Below are positions 34,864 to 44,300 of a stretch of DNA of 52,475 bases, piece after piece. Below the pieces are notes generated by a model. It was not told the DNA's origin. It saw only the letters and a program-made list of their open reading frames with translations, and made no database searches. Both the position numbers and the translations under genes were made by a program. Location of the stretch: NCBI RefSeq assembly GCF_001590835.1, contig NZ_LTAQ01000070.1, positions 147,088-199,562 on the forward strand. The letters are read 5' to 3'. Position 1 is the stretch's first letter. Every line of letters begins with the position of its first letter. The stretch comes from Bacillus gaemokensis. Its GTDB lineage: Bacteria > Bacillota > Bacilli > Bacillales > Bacillaceae_G.

Positions 34864-35013
34864 GAAAATACACCTCCGCTTTTTTATTAATGTAACTCTT
34901 TTTATTCGATACCTCAAGGCATTTGCCTTCTATTTCCTACATCATCTTACTTAAATTTTTTCCTAAAATCTTTATAATAGTACGTATATGCAAAATAATG
35001 AGGGGGACCAAGT

Positions 35014-36108
35014 TTGACACTTGAAGTATTAGATGATTTTAATATAGAGCAGTTTCAAGAAGATTTAATCGGTTGGTTTAAAAAAGAACAACGTGATTTA
35101 CCATGGCGTAAAAATAAAGATCCATATCGCGTTTGGGTTTCAGAGATTATGCTGCAGCAAACACGAGTGGAAGCTGTAAAACCATATTACGCAAATTTTA
35201 TGGGAAAGTTCCCAACGCTAGAAGCATTGGCTGATGCCGATGATGAGGAAGTATTAAAAGCATGGGAGGGCCTTGGTTACTATTCTAGGGCACGAAACTT
35301 ACATGCAGCAGTAAAAGAGGTAAAAGAAGTATACGGCGGGACAGTACCGAATAATGTGAAACAAATTGAAAAATTAAAAGGTGTTGGTCCATATACAAAA
35401 GGTGCGATTTTAAGTATTGCATATGGAATACCAGAACCGGCTGTAGACGGAAATGTTATGCGTGTGTTATCACGTATCTTATCAGTTTGGGATGATATTG
35501 CAAAACCGAAGACACGAAAAATATTTGAAGATATTGTACGTGAAATCATTTCGACAGAAAATCCATCGTATTTTAATCAGGGATTAATGGAATTAGGGGC
35601 ACTTATTTGCATTCCCAAAAACCCAGCTTGCTTACTTTGTCCTGTTCGGGATCATTGCCGCGGCCATGCAGAAGGTGTGCAAAAGGAATTACCGGTTAAA
35701 AGTAAAGCAAAAGCTCCTAAAATGGTACCCCTTGTTGCGGGGGTACTACAAACAGAGGATGGAAATTATGTAATCAACAAAAGACCGAGTACGGGTTTAC
35801 TTGCGAATATGTGGGAATTTCCTAATGTTGAAATTGGCGAGGGAATTCGTAATCATAAACAGCAACTTACCGACTATATGAAAGAAAATTTTTCTCTTTC
35901 CGTTTCAATTGATGAATATGCAATGAATGTTCAACATACATTTACACATCGTATGTGGGATGTATTTGTATTTTATGGAAAAGTAACAGGGGATATTGTA
36001 GAGACAGATACATTAAAATTTGTATCGAAAGAAGGATTTGAAAGATTGCCTTTTTCAAAATCACATCGTACAATTTATGAAGAATGTGTTAAAAAACTCC
36101 AGCCGTAA
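35014..36108 (+). CDS. mutY: A/G-specific adenine glycosylase MutY
   Basis: The 364-residue DNA repair enzyme removes adenine mispaired with 8-oxoguanine. The catalytic domain has Glu44 ([13 protein letters not shown]), the helix-hairpin-helix [12 protein letters not shown] and Asp145 ([13 protein letters not shown]). A 4Fe-4S cluster is held by [17 protein letters not shown] (C-x6-C-x2-C-x5-C). The C-terminal NUDIX-like domain that reads 8-oxoguanine includes [14 protein letters not shown] and [11 protein letters not shown]. Start is TTG at 35014, after GAGGGGGACCAAG. Divergent from yfhP, with a strong terminator after it. Confidence 0.95.
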   Translation: MTLEVLDDFNIEQFQEDLIGWFKKEQRDLPWRKNKDPYRVWVSEIMLQQTRVEAVKPYYANFMGKFPTLEALADADDEEVLKAWEGLGYYSRARNLHAAVKEVKEVYGGTVPNNVKQIEKLKGVGPYTKGAILSIAYGIPEPAVDGNVMRVLSRILSVWDDIAKPKTRKIFEDIVREIISTENPSYFNQGLMELGALICIPKNPACLLCPVRDHCRGHAEGVQKELPVKSKAKAPKMVPLVAGVLQTEDGNYVINKRPSTGLLANMWEFPNVEIGEGIRNHKQQLTDYMKENFSLSVSIDEYAMNVQHTFTHRMWDVFVFYGKVTGDIVETDTLKFVSKEGFERLPFSKSHRTIYEECVKKLQP

Positions 36109-36120
36109 TGGTTGGCGATA

Positions 36121-36154
36121 GAACGTGTTCCCGAATTCGGGAACACGTTTTTTA
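36121..36154 (+). terminator. Terminator after mutY
   Basis: The palindrome AACGTGTTCCCGAA/TTCGGGAACACGTT is followed by T residues. Confidence 0.9.
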
Positions 36155-36376
36155 ATCATAAGAAATTTTAGTACCGTGAGTCCAATCAGCTTCGGCCCTT
36201 TGCAAGCCACCACGTGATTCAATCTCTTTAATAATTTCTTTATAGATTGTTTGGCCTTCTGCATTTAAGTAAGGCATGATTTGCTGCAACGAATGATGAA
36301 AATAAGCTAATTCGTCTTCTTTCCATTTGTTCTTTGAAATCATAGTAAGTTCTGTCATATCGCGTCCAATGTACAT
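36152..36376 (-). CDS. YfhS-like small protein
   Basis: The 74-residue protein starts MYIGRDMTELTMISKNKWKE and is helical and acidic. The gene position, just after mutY and before sspE, matches B. subtilis yfhS, and the length fits; the sequence match is not certain. ATG 36376 lies 7 nt after GGAGG on the minus strand, better than an upstream GTG at 36382. Function unknown. Confidence 0.7.
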   Translation of the reverse strand: MYIGRDMTELTMISKNKWKEDELAYFHHSLQQIMPYLNAEGQTIYKEIIKEIESRGGLQRAEADWTHGTKISYD

Positions 36377-36499
36377 ATTCACACCTCCATCATATGTAGT
36401 TTGAATGAGAGCCGAGAGATATATTCGCTAATTTAAGAATGAATTTACGGATATCTTCTTCTGGGATTGGTTATATTATTGATTGTGGAGGTGAGAAAA

Positions 36500-36778
36500 A
36501 TGAGTAAACAACAAGGTTACAATAAAGCAACTTCTGGTGCTAGTATTCAAAGTACAAATGCTAGCTATGGTACAGAATTTGCTACTGAAACAAATGTACA
36601 AGCGGTGAAACAAAAAAATGCACAATCAGAGGCAAAGAAAGCACAAGCATCTGGTGCTCAAGGTGCAAATGCTAGCTACGGTACAGAATTTGCCACTGAA
36701 ACAGATGTACATGCAGTGAAAAAACAAAACGCACAATCAGCAGCGAAAAAATCACAATCTTCTAGTACAAATCAGTAA
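36500..36778 (+). CDS. sspE: Gamma-type small acid-soluble spore protein
   Basis: The 92-residue protein is made of two near-identical repeats, each with [12 protein letters not shown] followed by an AVKxxNAQS segment. TEFATET is the cleavage site of the germination protease GPR, so the protein is a degradable amino acid store in the spore core. The start is ATG 36500 after GGAGGTGAGAAAA. It is expected to be under SigG in the forespore. It starts the yga block. Confidence 0.95.
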   Translation: MSKQQGYNKATSGASIQSTNASYGTEFATETNVQAVKQKNAQSEAKKAQASGAQGANASYGTEFATETDVHAVKKQNAQSAAKKSQSSSTNQ

Positions 36779-36784
36779 CTAAGG

Positions 36785-36820
36785 GAAAAACACTTCTCGA
36801 TTCAAGAGAAGTGTTTTCTT
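36785..36820 (+). terminator. Terminator after sspE
   Basis: AAAACACTTCTC and GAGAAGTGTTTT enclose a 7-nt loop, followed by T residues. Confidence 0.9.
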
Positions 36821-36999
36821 TGTGTGTATACGATGAGACATAATGACATTTGTAATTTTACTTTGAAAGCCGACATAACTTCTAATAAGTCAACAAATGT
36901 AGTCAAAGGAAAAATAAGCTGAATATTAGAAGTTATTCAGTAGAAATGTATCCAAGGTAATTAATGATTAGTAAGAGTGTATAAAAAAGGGGGCAAGTA

Positions 37000-37254
37000 A
37001 TGAATTTATTTGATAAGTTGGTAGGAGAGCAATTGCAAACAATGGATGAGCTGTTAAAGCTACAAGCACATTTGGAAAAATACCAGCAGATTGAACTTAG
37101 TGAGCAAGAAAAGTGTGATAAAAAAGAGTTACATTTTATTCGGCAAGAAATATATAAAACAGAGTTGGCATTAAAGTTGCTACATGAAAAATTTGAGCAG
37201 CAAACAAATGAAGTAATTCATTCTTTTGAAACTGAAAAAATCATATCTAGATAA
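37000..37254 (+). CDS. ygaB: YgaB family coiled-coil protein
   Basis: The 84-residue protein is helical and charged (QTMDELLKLQAHLEKYQQIE; ELHFIRQEIYKTELALKLLH) and probably forms a coiled coil. It fits YgaB in length and gene order (sspE-ygaB-ygaC). The start follows AGGGGGCAAGTA. The function is unknown. Confidence 0.75.
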   Translation: MNLFDKLVGEQLQTMDELLKLQAHLEKYQQIELSEQEKCDKKELHFIRQEIYKTELALKLLHEKFEQQTNEVIHSFETEKIISR

Positions 37255-37282
37255 AGGAATAACATTCCTTTATTTGTTATTT

Positions 37283-37321
37283 GAAAAAGCCTTTTCTTAC
37301 TAATTGAAGAAGGGCTTTTTC
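37283..37321 (+). terminator. Terminator after ygaB
   Basis: AAAAAGCCTTTTC and GAAGAAGGGCTTTTT form a stem with a T-rich end. Confidence 0.7.
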
Positions 37322-37349
37322 CTCATAGTAAGATACAGCTTGGAATTAA

Positions 37350-37388
37350 AATAGAATTCATCAGTGCTCATGAAAGTTGAATTCTATT
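37350..37388. repeat. Inverted repeat upstream of ygaC
   Basis: AATAGAATTCA and TGAATTCTATT (11 bp, perfect) flank 17 nt. No T-tract follows. It lies before a TATAAT box near 37420, so it may be an operator. Confidence 0.5.
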
Positions 37389-37521
37389 GCTTTAGTTTTA
37401 AAATTTCGACAAAAAAGTTATAATAGAAAAAAAGTGAATGCGGTTCAATTCGTTTTTAAAAGGAACGACACGAGTTAAGGAAACTTTAGAAGGGCATTCG
37501 CAGTGAAAGAAGGGAGCATGT

Positions 37522-38052
37522 ATGGGATTTCCCAAAGAAGGAGAAAAAGTACAAATACATAGTTATAAACATAATGGCTCCATTCATAGAATGTGGGAAG
37601 AGACTACAATTTTGAAAGGGACCCAAAGTCTTGTAATTGGCGCGAACGATCGGACTGTAGTAACGGAATCAGATGGTCGGACATGGATTACGCGTGAACC
37701 TGCAATCTGCTATTTTCATTCAAATTATTGGTTTAATGTTATCGGTATGTTAAGAGAAGGGGGCGTATACTACTATTGTAATTTAAGCTCTCCGTTCGCA
37801 TATGATTTTGAAGCGTTAAAGTATATTGATTATGATTTGGATATTAAAGTATATCCGGATATGACGTATACTCTTTTAGATGAAGATGAGTATGAGAAGC
37901 ATAGTCAGATGATGAATTACCCTCCAGTGATTGATACGATTCTAAAAAGAAATGTAGAGTATTTAACGCAGTGGATCCATCAAAGAAAAGGTCCATTTGC
38001 ACCTGATTTTGTAGACATGTGGTATGAGCGATATTTAATGTATAGAGATTAG
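37522..38052 (+). CDS. ygaC: YgaC, DUF402 family nucleoside di/triphosphatase
   Basis: The 176-residue protein is a DUF402 (FomD-like) barrel protein. Characteristic segments are [18 protein letters not shown], the acidic [40 protein letters not shown] and [20 protein letters not shown]. Staphylococcal members hydrolyse nucleoside di- and triphosphates with a divalent metal. The start follows AAGGGAGCATGT. It is followed by a hairpin and then ygaD. Confidence 0.85.
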   Translation: MGFPKEGEKVQIHSYKHNGSIHRMWEETTILKGTQSLVIGANDRTVVTESDGRTWITREPAICYFHSNYWFNVIGMLREGGVYYYCNLSSPFAYDFEALKYIDYDLDIKVYPDMTYTLLDEDEYEKHSQMMNYPPVIDTILKRNVEYLTQWIHQRKGPFAPDFVDMWYERYLMYRD

Positions 38053-38053
38053 A

Positions 38054-38088
38054 ACAAACCTGCAGGGAAAATTCCCAGCAGGTTTGTC
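38054..38088 (+). terminator. Hairpin between ygaC and ygaD
   Basis: ACAAACCTGC and GCAGGTTTGT with an inner GGGAA/TTCCC stem. It has only a short pyrimidine tail (CCTGTT), so termination may be partial. Confidence 0.55.
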
Positions 38089-38095
38089 CTGTTAA

Positions 38096-38105
38096 GGGGG
38101 GGGGG
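38096..38105 (+). promoter_or_regulatory. G10 tract as ribosome binding site of ygaD
   Basis: Ten consecutive G residues lie 5 nt before the ygaD start and form the only possible Shine-Dalgarno element. Homopolymers of this length slip during replication. Confidence 0.7.
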
Positions 38106-38110
38106 ATTGT

Positions 38111-39871
38111 ATGGGAGCGATCAATCGATACTTACAATTTGTGAAACCATATCGTTGGCTTATTACGATTACAATTGTGATTGGTTTAATTAAATTTGGA
38201 ATTCCACTTATTATGCCTTGGTTATTAAAGTATATAATTGATGATGTGATTCAAGGAACTGGTTCGCTTCAAGAAAAAACTTCACAATTAATAACAGTAA
38301 TTGGGATTGCTTTTTTTATTTTTGCTGTACTAAGACCGCCAGTTGAATATTATCGTCAATATTTTGCACAGCGTATTGGAAATACGGTGCTTTATGATTT
38401 GAGAAAACATATTTTTGGGCATCTGCAGAAGCTAAGTTTACGCTATTATTCGAATACAAAAACAGGTGAAATTATTTCACGTGTGATTCATGATGTAGAG
38501 CAGACAAAGGATTTTGTTATTACAGGGCTTATGAATGTTTGGCTCGATACAGCGACGATATTTATTGCAATTGTAGTGATGTTTTCTATGAATATAAAAT
38601 TAACGCTTGTAGCTTTGCTAATCTTGCCAATTTATGCAGTTGCAGTGAAATACTTCTTCGGGCGTCTGCGTAAATTAACGAGAGATCGTTCACAAGCGTT
38701 AGCGACGATGCAAGGATATTTACATGAGCGCATTCAAGGGATGCAAGTGACACGAAGTTTTGCGTTAGAAGAGTATGAAAAAGAGCAATTTGAAAAGCGA
38801 AATAATGAGTTTTTAACGAAAGCACTGAAACATACGAGCTGGACAGCAAGGACGTTTTCTACCGTAAATACGTTAACGGATCTGGGGCCACTGCTTGTTA
38901 TTGCTTTTGCAGCATATGAAGTAATTCAAGGTTCATTAACGCTCGGTACAATGGTAGCTTTTGTTGGCTATATGGATAGTTTATATAGCCCACTTCGCCG
39001 CCTTGTTAATTCTTCTACGACATTAACGCAGTCTTTTGCTTCAATGGATCGTGTTTTTGAATTGTTGGATGAAAAATATGATGTTGTGAATGTACCCAAT
39101 GCAATACAGCAACAAAAATTAAAAGGTGAAATTGTATTTAATCAGGTATCATTTCGGTACAATAAGGATGAAAAAGATGTATTACATCAACTTTCGTTTA
39201 AGATCAGGCAAGGAGAGAAAGTTGCACTGGTTGGAGCAAGTGGGGGCGGGAAGTCATCCCTTGCGAGTTTAATTCCACGTTTTTATGATGTTTCCAGCGG
39301 TACAATTTATATGGATGGCGTGAATGTAAGAGATTATAATGTGAGGAATTTACGTAGTCATATTGGTATTGTATTGCAAGATAATTTATTATTTAGTGAT
39401 ACGATTCAATCGAATATTTTATATGGAAACCCAAAAGCTACGAGGGAAGAAGTAATTGCTGCTGCAAAAGCAGCACAAATTCATACTTTTATTATGAATT
39501 TACCAGACGGTTACGAAACGATTGTTGGGGAAAGAGGAGTAAAGTTATCTGGTGGACAAAGACAGCGTGTAGCAATTGCACGTGTCTTTTTGAAAAATCC
39601 ATCGTTACTTATATTAGACGAAGCGACATCAGCCTTAGATTTGGAAAATGAACGGAACATTCAAGATGCCCTTCAAACATTAGCTGCGGATCGAACAACG
39701 ATTATTATAGCTCACAGATTAGCGACCATTACACATGTAGATACAATTATTTATATAGAAGATGGTGAAATTAAAGAAAAAGGTTCTCATGAGCAACTTA
39801 TGCAAAAGAGAGGGTATTATTATAATCTATATCAAATTCAACATATAACAGAAACAGCTCCTTTAGCATAA
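38111..39871 (+). CDS. ygaD: ABC transporter, fused permease/ATPase (YgaD)
   Basis: The 586-residue half-transporter has six N-terminal transmembrane helices (about residues 1-320) of the multidrug/lipid exporter type, with the coupling-helix pattern RYYSNTKTGEIISRVIHDVE. The ATPase domain has Walker A GASGGGKSS, the signature LSGGQRQRVAIAR, Walker B LLILDEATSALD and the switch His in IIAHRL. It probably works as a homodimer, exporting a lipid or hydrophobic compound; the substrate is unknown. The start is preceded by a G10 tract. The gene follows ygaC, separated by a hairpin. Confidence 0.9.
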   Translation: MGAINRYLQFVKPYRWLITITIVIGLIKFGIPLIMPWLLKYIIDDVIQGTGSLQEKTSQLITVIGIAFFIFAVLRPPVEYYRQYFAQRIGNTVLYDLRKHIFGHLQKLSLRYYSNTKTGEIISRVIHDVEQTKDFVITGLMNVWLDTATIFIAIVVMFSMNIKLTLVALLILPIYAVAVKYFFGRLRKLTRDRSQALATMQGYLHERIQGMQVTRSFALEEYEKEQFEKRNNEFLTKALKHTSWTARTFSTVNTLTDLGPLLVIAFAAYEVIQGSLTLGTMVAFVGYMDSLYSPLRRLVNSSTTLTQSFASMDRVFELLDEKYDVVNVPNAIQQQKLKGEIVFNQVSFRYNKDEKDVLHQLSFKIRQGEKVALVGASGGGKSSLASLIPRFYDVSSGTIYMDGVNVRDYNVRNLRSHIGIVLQDNLLFSDTIQSNILYGNPKATREEVIAAAKAAQIHTFIMNLPDGYETIVGERGVKLSGGQRQRVAIARVFLKNPSLLILDEATSALDLENERNIQDALQTLAADRTTIIIAHRLATITHVDTIIYIEDGEIKEKGSHEQLMQKRGYYYNLYQIQHITETAPLA

Positions 39872-39885
39872 AAGGAGCTGTTTTT
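39851..39885. terminator. Bidirectional terminator between ygaD and ygaE
   Basis: AAACAGCTCCTTT and AAAGGAGCTGTTTTT enclose AGCATA, for convergent genes. Confidence 0.9.
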
Positions 39886-40974
39886 CTATTCATCTTCTTT
39901 TTTTTCATCAATTTGTAGTTCGTCTTCTGGTTTATGGTACGTGTAAAAACTATCTACAAGTAAATCTAAATGTTCAACTTCTTCACTGTAATTAATGATG
40001 GAAGAAATAAGAGGGAAGAGATGTAACCATATGTTATATGATTCCTCATCATCTTTATTTTGATAATCCATAAAGATATCAATTAGCTCTTGTTTCCCTG
40101 TTTCAACTTCATCCAGCATTTCAACTGACTGTTGTTTTTTTGCTTTACCAATGAACTTTAATAAAACTTGCTCATGGTAGTGTGTTAAGGAATCCAGTTC
40201 GTTTTGAATGGATTCTTGAAATGCCTCTGGCATATATCGTAATTCATTTTCAGTACGATGTAATGCCTTTAATGTACTTAGAGCGCGGCTCGTCGTTGCT
40301 AACATTTGTCTAAATAAGACGAGTTTACGAATTTTAGCAAATTGTACTTTTTTTGTATAACTTCTTTCTTCTTTATAAAGTAAGTAGTAGTGATTTAATT
40401 TAATCATTTTTTCTTTCATACGATCAATATCTGTTTTAAGTGTTGTAAAGTCAGAAGCTTGCCTGCTGTTCATACGAATCCATTTCACAATTTCTTCTGT
40501 ATTATCAACGATTCGATGATATAGTTTTGTTTCGTATTTTGGCGGCATAAATACTAAGTTTACAATTGAAGCCGCAATAATTCCGGTCATAATAGTCGCA
40601 AATCGAAGTAGTGCGAAATCAAAGAAATTTGTTCCTTGATATTCCATAATGGCTATGACCGTTACTAAAGCAATTGATATTGTGTTTTCTAAACGTAATC
40701 GTAGTGTTAGAGCGATAACTAATATACAAGTTAATCCAATAATAAAAGGATTGTTTCCAAAAGCAAATGCAAATGCGATAGCGAATACTGCACCGATTAC
40801 GTTTGCTTGAATTTGCTCTAGTGCTGTCAAATACGAGCGGTATACAGACGGTTGTACAGCAAAAATTGCTGAAATCCCCGCAAATACTGGACTCGGTAGT
40901 TGGAGTATAGTACAAGCAAATAAAGCTAAAGTAATGGCAATACCCGTTTTTAAAATGCGAGCACCAAGTTTCAT
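39886..40974 (-). CDS. ygaE: FUSC/aromatic acid exporter-like membrane protein (YgaE)
   Basis: The 362-residue protein has an N-terminal membrane domain of about six helices (GIAITLALFACTILQLPSPV; GISAIFAVQPSVYRSYLTAL; IGLTCILVIALTLRLRL) of the ArAE_1/DUF939 FUSC family, and a helical cytoplasmic C-terminal half (KTDIDRMKEKMIKLNHYYLL and following). Members export small aromatic acids or related compounds. The C terminus is very acidic. The start codon at 40974 follows AAAGGATATTAATAAGGGT on the minus strand. Gene order supports ygaE. Confidence 0.82.
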   Translation of the reverse strand: MKLGARILKTGIAITLALFACTILQLPSPVFAGISAIFAVQPSVYRSYLTALEQIQANVIGAVFAIAFAFAFGNNPFIIGLTCILVIALTLRLRLENTISIALVTVIAIMEYQGTNFFDFALLRFATIMTGIIAASIVNLVFMPPKYETKLYHRIVDNTEEIVKWIRMNSRQASDFTTLKTDIDRMKEKMIKLNHYYLLYKEERSYTKKVQFAKIRKLVLFRQMLATTSRALSTLKALHRTENELRYMPEAFQESIQNELDSLTHYHEQVLLKFIGKAKKQQSVEMLDEVETGKQELIDIFMDYQNKDDEESYNIWLHLFPLISSIINYSEEVEHLDLLVDSFYTYHKPEDELQIDEKKEDE

Positions 40975-41084
40975 ACCCTTATTAATATCCTTTCTCTCTT
41001 GTCATAATGAATGTACAACATGATACTATACATTCATTACAATATGTTAGCAAGTGATATTTTAGTGATGTTCAAAAAGTTCTG

Positions 41085-41212
41085 TAAAGATAGCTACCGC
41101 ATTTCTTCGCCAGTCCGGTACTCATGTAGTATAAGCTACACTCCGTATCCTCCTGGCTTCTGCGCCTCGAACTGCTCGGCTCTCTTTATCCTCTTTATTG
41201 AACACGTATTTT
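41085..41212 (-). repeat. GC-rich intergenic segment, possible dispersed repeat
   Basis: Composition is clearly richer in G and C than the surrounding DNA. On the minus strand it contains GAGCCGAGCAGTTCGAGGCG, AGGAGGATACGGAGTG, a palindrome GTGTAGCTTATACTACA, then CGGACTGGCGAAGAAATGCG. The wording recalls intergenic repeats I have seen near the 3' ends of Bacillus operons, but I cannot name it. Confidence 0.4.
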
Positions 41213-41217
41213 TAGTG

Positions 41218-41247
41218 GAAAAAACTGCTGAATTTCAGCAGTTTTTC
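41218..41247 (-). terminator. Terminator after gltB
   Basis: AAAAACTGCTGA and TCAGCAGTTTTT enclose ATT, on the side where gltB ends. Confidence 0.8.
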
Positions 41248-41317
41248 AAATTGTTACTATAGATTACTATGTGGTGCTCGCTTCGTCAATTGTAAGTGAA
41301 AGTAAATTGCTGCTAGA

Positions 41318-44300
41318 TCATTCAGTTGAAACAGATGGATCTGCTTGTTCTTTTTTCGGGATAATTTCATAAAAGTGAAGTTGAATATCGTCTAATAATG
41401 GTGTTAAAAGAGCAACTTCTTCGTATTGCTCGTGCTCATTTAATACACGAATGTAGTCTAATAATAATTCTGTGATGTCTGATATTCCATTTTTGCTAAT
41501 TGGTTGTAATGTGACATTGGCTCCTTTTGCAACTCGTCTTTTTAAGGCTGATTCTGTTAAGCCGAGTTCCGGGTGATGGCGTAAATATACGACCCCACCG
41601 GTCATACCAGCGCAAATCCATGGTCCAGGATCACCTAAAACAAGAGCGCGACCATTTGTCATATACTCGAAAGCAAAGCCTTTAATATTCGAATGAATAC
41701 CGAGGTTACCATGTTCTTTTTCGCGAAGAGCTTTTGTAACCCTACCTCCAATAATCATATCAGCTCCGGATAGACGAATACCAGCACGGGCATCGGCATT
41801 TCCTTGCACATATAAAGCCCCTTTTTGTGCACCATATCCGAATCCTTTTCCGACAGAACCGTTATAGTATGCACCATCTTTTCCTTTTGCCTTTGTAATG
41901 TAGATACCGCCGCCAAATGAAGTTTTCCCGATGCCGTCTTGCGCACCACCATTTACGTGAATAAATAACTTTTCACTGTTGTAGGCACCTAATCCGTTTC
42001 CGGGAACAGAACCATTTGTATACTTTAATGTAAGTGGTTCAAGATTATTGTTTTCATACAATTTACTGCGAACGCGGTAGCATGATTCAAGTCCCCCCAT
42101 TACTCTTTGATCCACACCGACACCAACTAATTCCTTTGATTTGGAATAATCGGTAGTTGTATACTGGTTTTGTTCAACTGCTATTACAGAAGAGGAGGAG
42201 CTGTCTAAAGTTTGTAATAAATTGTATAAGTCTAATAATTCAGTTCCGCGAGTTTGTTCTAGTAAATCAGATCGTCCGACAATTTCTTGTAAATTCGTAT
42301 AACCGAGCCCGCCTGTTAAACGTTTCAGTTCTGTGCCGAAAGTAGTGAATAAATGTAATAAACCTTCTACAGCATTTTCAAATTGGCGTGGAACAAAGCG
42401 GCGTAGTCCATGTTCTTTTGCTTGAGCTTCTGATTCAATTTGTGTTGCAATCCCAACGTGACAAGTATCTAAATGACATCCCCGGCAAGTTGTACAACCA
42501 ATTGCAATCATGGATAGGGTACCAAAGCCAATCCGATTTGCACCGAGTAGCATAATTTTAAGAGCATCATTTACACTACGAATACCACCGTCTGCCCAAA
42601 TCTCTACATCATGCCTCATATTGGCTTCTAATAAGGCGTTATGAGCTGCTTTTACCCCAATTTCAACTGGAAGACCAACGTGCTGTAAGGCATGAATCCG
42701 TGCAGCTCCTGTTCCACCATCGAATCCACTGATATTAATAAAATCAGCACCTGCTTTTGCAATTCCTACAGCGATTGTTCCAATATTAGGAACAACTGGA
42801 ACTTTGACAGCGACCTTTGCAAGTTGGTTCGCTGTTTTAATTTCTGTAATGATTTGAGCTAGGTCTTCAATCGAATAGATATCATGGTTATTAGATGGAG
42901 AAATTAAATCGGAACCAATTGTTGCATTACGTGCTTCGGCAATTTTAGAAGTCACTTTTGATCCAGGTAAATGTCCACCTTCACCAGGCTTTGCGCCTTG
43001 CCCAATTTTTATTTCAATTAAATTTGATGAGTTGAGTAGTTCAGCGTTTACTCCAAAGCGACCTGAAGCGATTTGCTGACCACGTGTATGCGGATATTTC
43101 CCGATCATATCTTTAATTTCTCCGCCTTCACCATTTAAACTAATCATATTAAGACGATTAGCTGCCTCTGCATAAGCACGAAAAGCAATTTCATTTTGAG
43201 AACCGAAAGACATGGAACTAATAATAAATGGTAAATCATGTTGCTTAATCTTAATTGAAACACGCTCAGTTGGAACAATCTGTTCTGTTTCTTTGGTTTG
43301 GACAAGGTGTCGAATTGTAATAGGCGTTTTTTCTTCTAATTCAGCTAATTTCTCGCGATATTCATCATAACCATTACCTTTTGCCACATCACCAATTGCT
43401 TTCCAAATTCGCGGGAATATATGAAATGTTTTTCGCATTCGGATTTTTGGGTTGCTATAATCAAGCGCCCGAGCTTTCGCATCAGTTGTAAGTGATTCAA
43501 GTGAAAAGGCTAATGTATTCGATCCTAAGAAATTTGTGATTTGTAATGTATTTGCGATTTCTTCATGTAAGCCAATGGAAGAGAAGAGACGGCCGTAACC
43601 ACGTAATTCATGAATGCCAATTGTTGAAATTACTTTTTCAATCCCTTTGTTTAAGGCTTGATATAAGTTAATAATAGGTGTTGTAGTACCATCATTTACA
43701 GTTGCGAACATTAAGTATGGATTAATAACATCAGCACCTAAACCATATAGTGTAACAATATCGTGCAAAGAACGAAGTGCACCAGATCTTATAACGAGAG
43801 AACATTTTCGGCGTAATTTATATTCGGTTAATACTTGGTGTACTTTTGATGTAACTAAATGTGGATCGATCCATAATTGTCCATTGTGATGAGCCTTTGC
43901 ATCATCTAATAATAAAAGTGTAGCTCCTTTTTTAATGGCTATTATAGCCTCAGAACTAATTCGATTTAACGCCTCATGTAAATTTTCTGATGGTGTAAAG
44001 GTAGCGGATATTGTGTAAACAGTGCTATGAGTGACGAATAGTTGAATAAGTTGTTCATATGTGAGTGTTTCAAAATCTTCAGCTATGGATTGTGCTAAAT
44101 TTCCCTCTAATATAATTGGTGATAAAAGTTCAGTGACAAAAGGGTGCTTGTTTTCTTTAAATAAACTAGGACGCTCTCCTAGCACTGTACGTATAGAAAA
44201 GTGTTCGATTTCTCTATCTCGATCAATCGCTGGGTTTGTAACGACAGCCACGCTTTCTTTTATAAAATCAGCGATGTTTCGTCTATCTGTATCGAGAGCT

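Larger units (their letters stand above)
40975..41317. other. Gene-free stretch between ygaE and gltB
   Basis: These 343 bp hold an unusually GC-rich, possibly structured segment (41085-41212) and the gltB terminator (41218-41247). No gene is seen; possible frames have no binding sites. Confidence 0.55.

Noticed and set aside
41011-41262. 83-codon frame between ygaE and gltB
   Set aside because: No binding site, and it runs through the GC-rich repeat-like segment and the gltB terminator.
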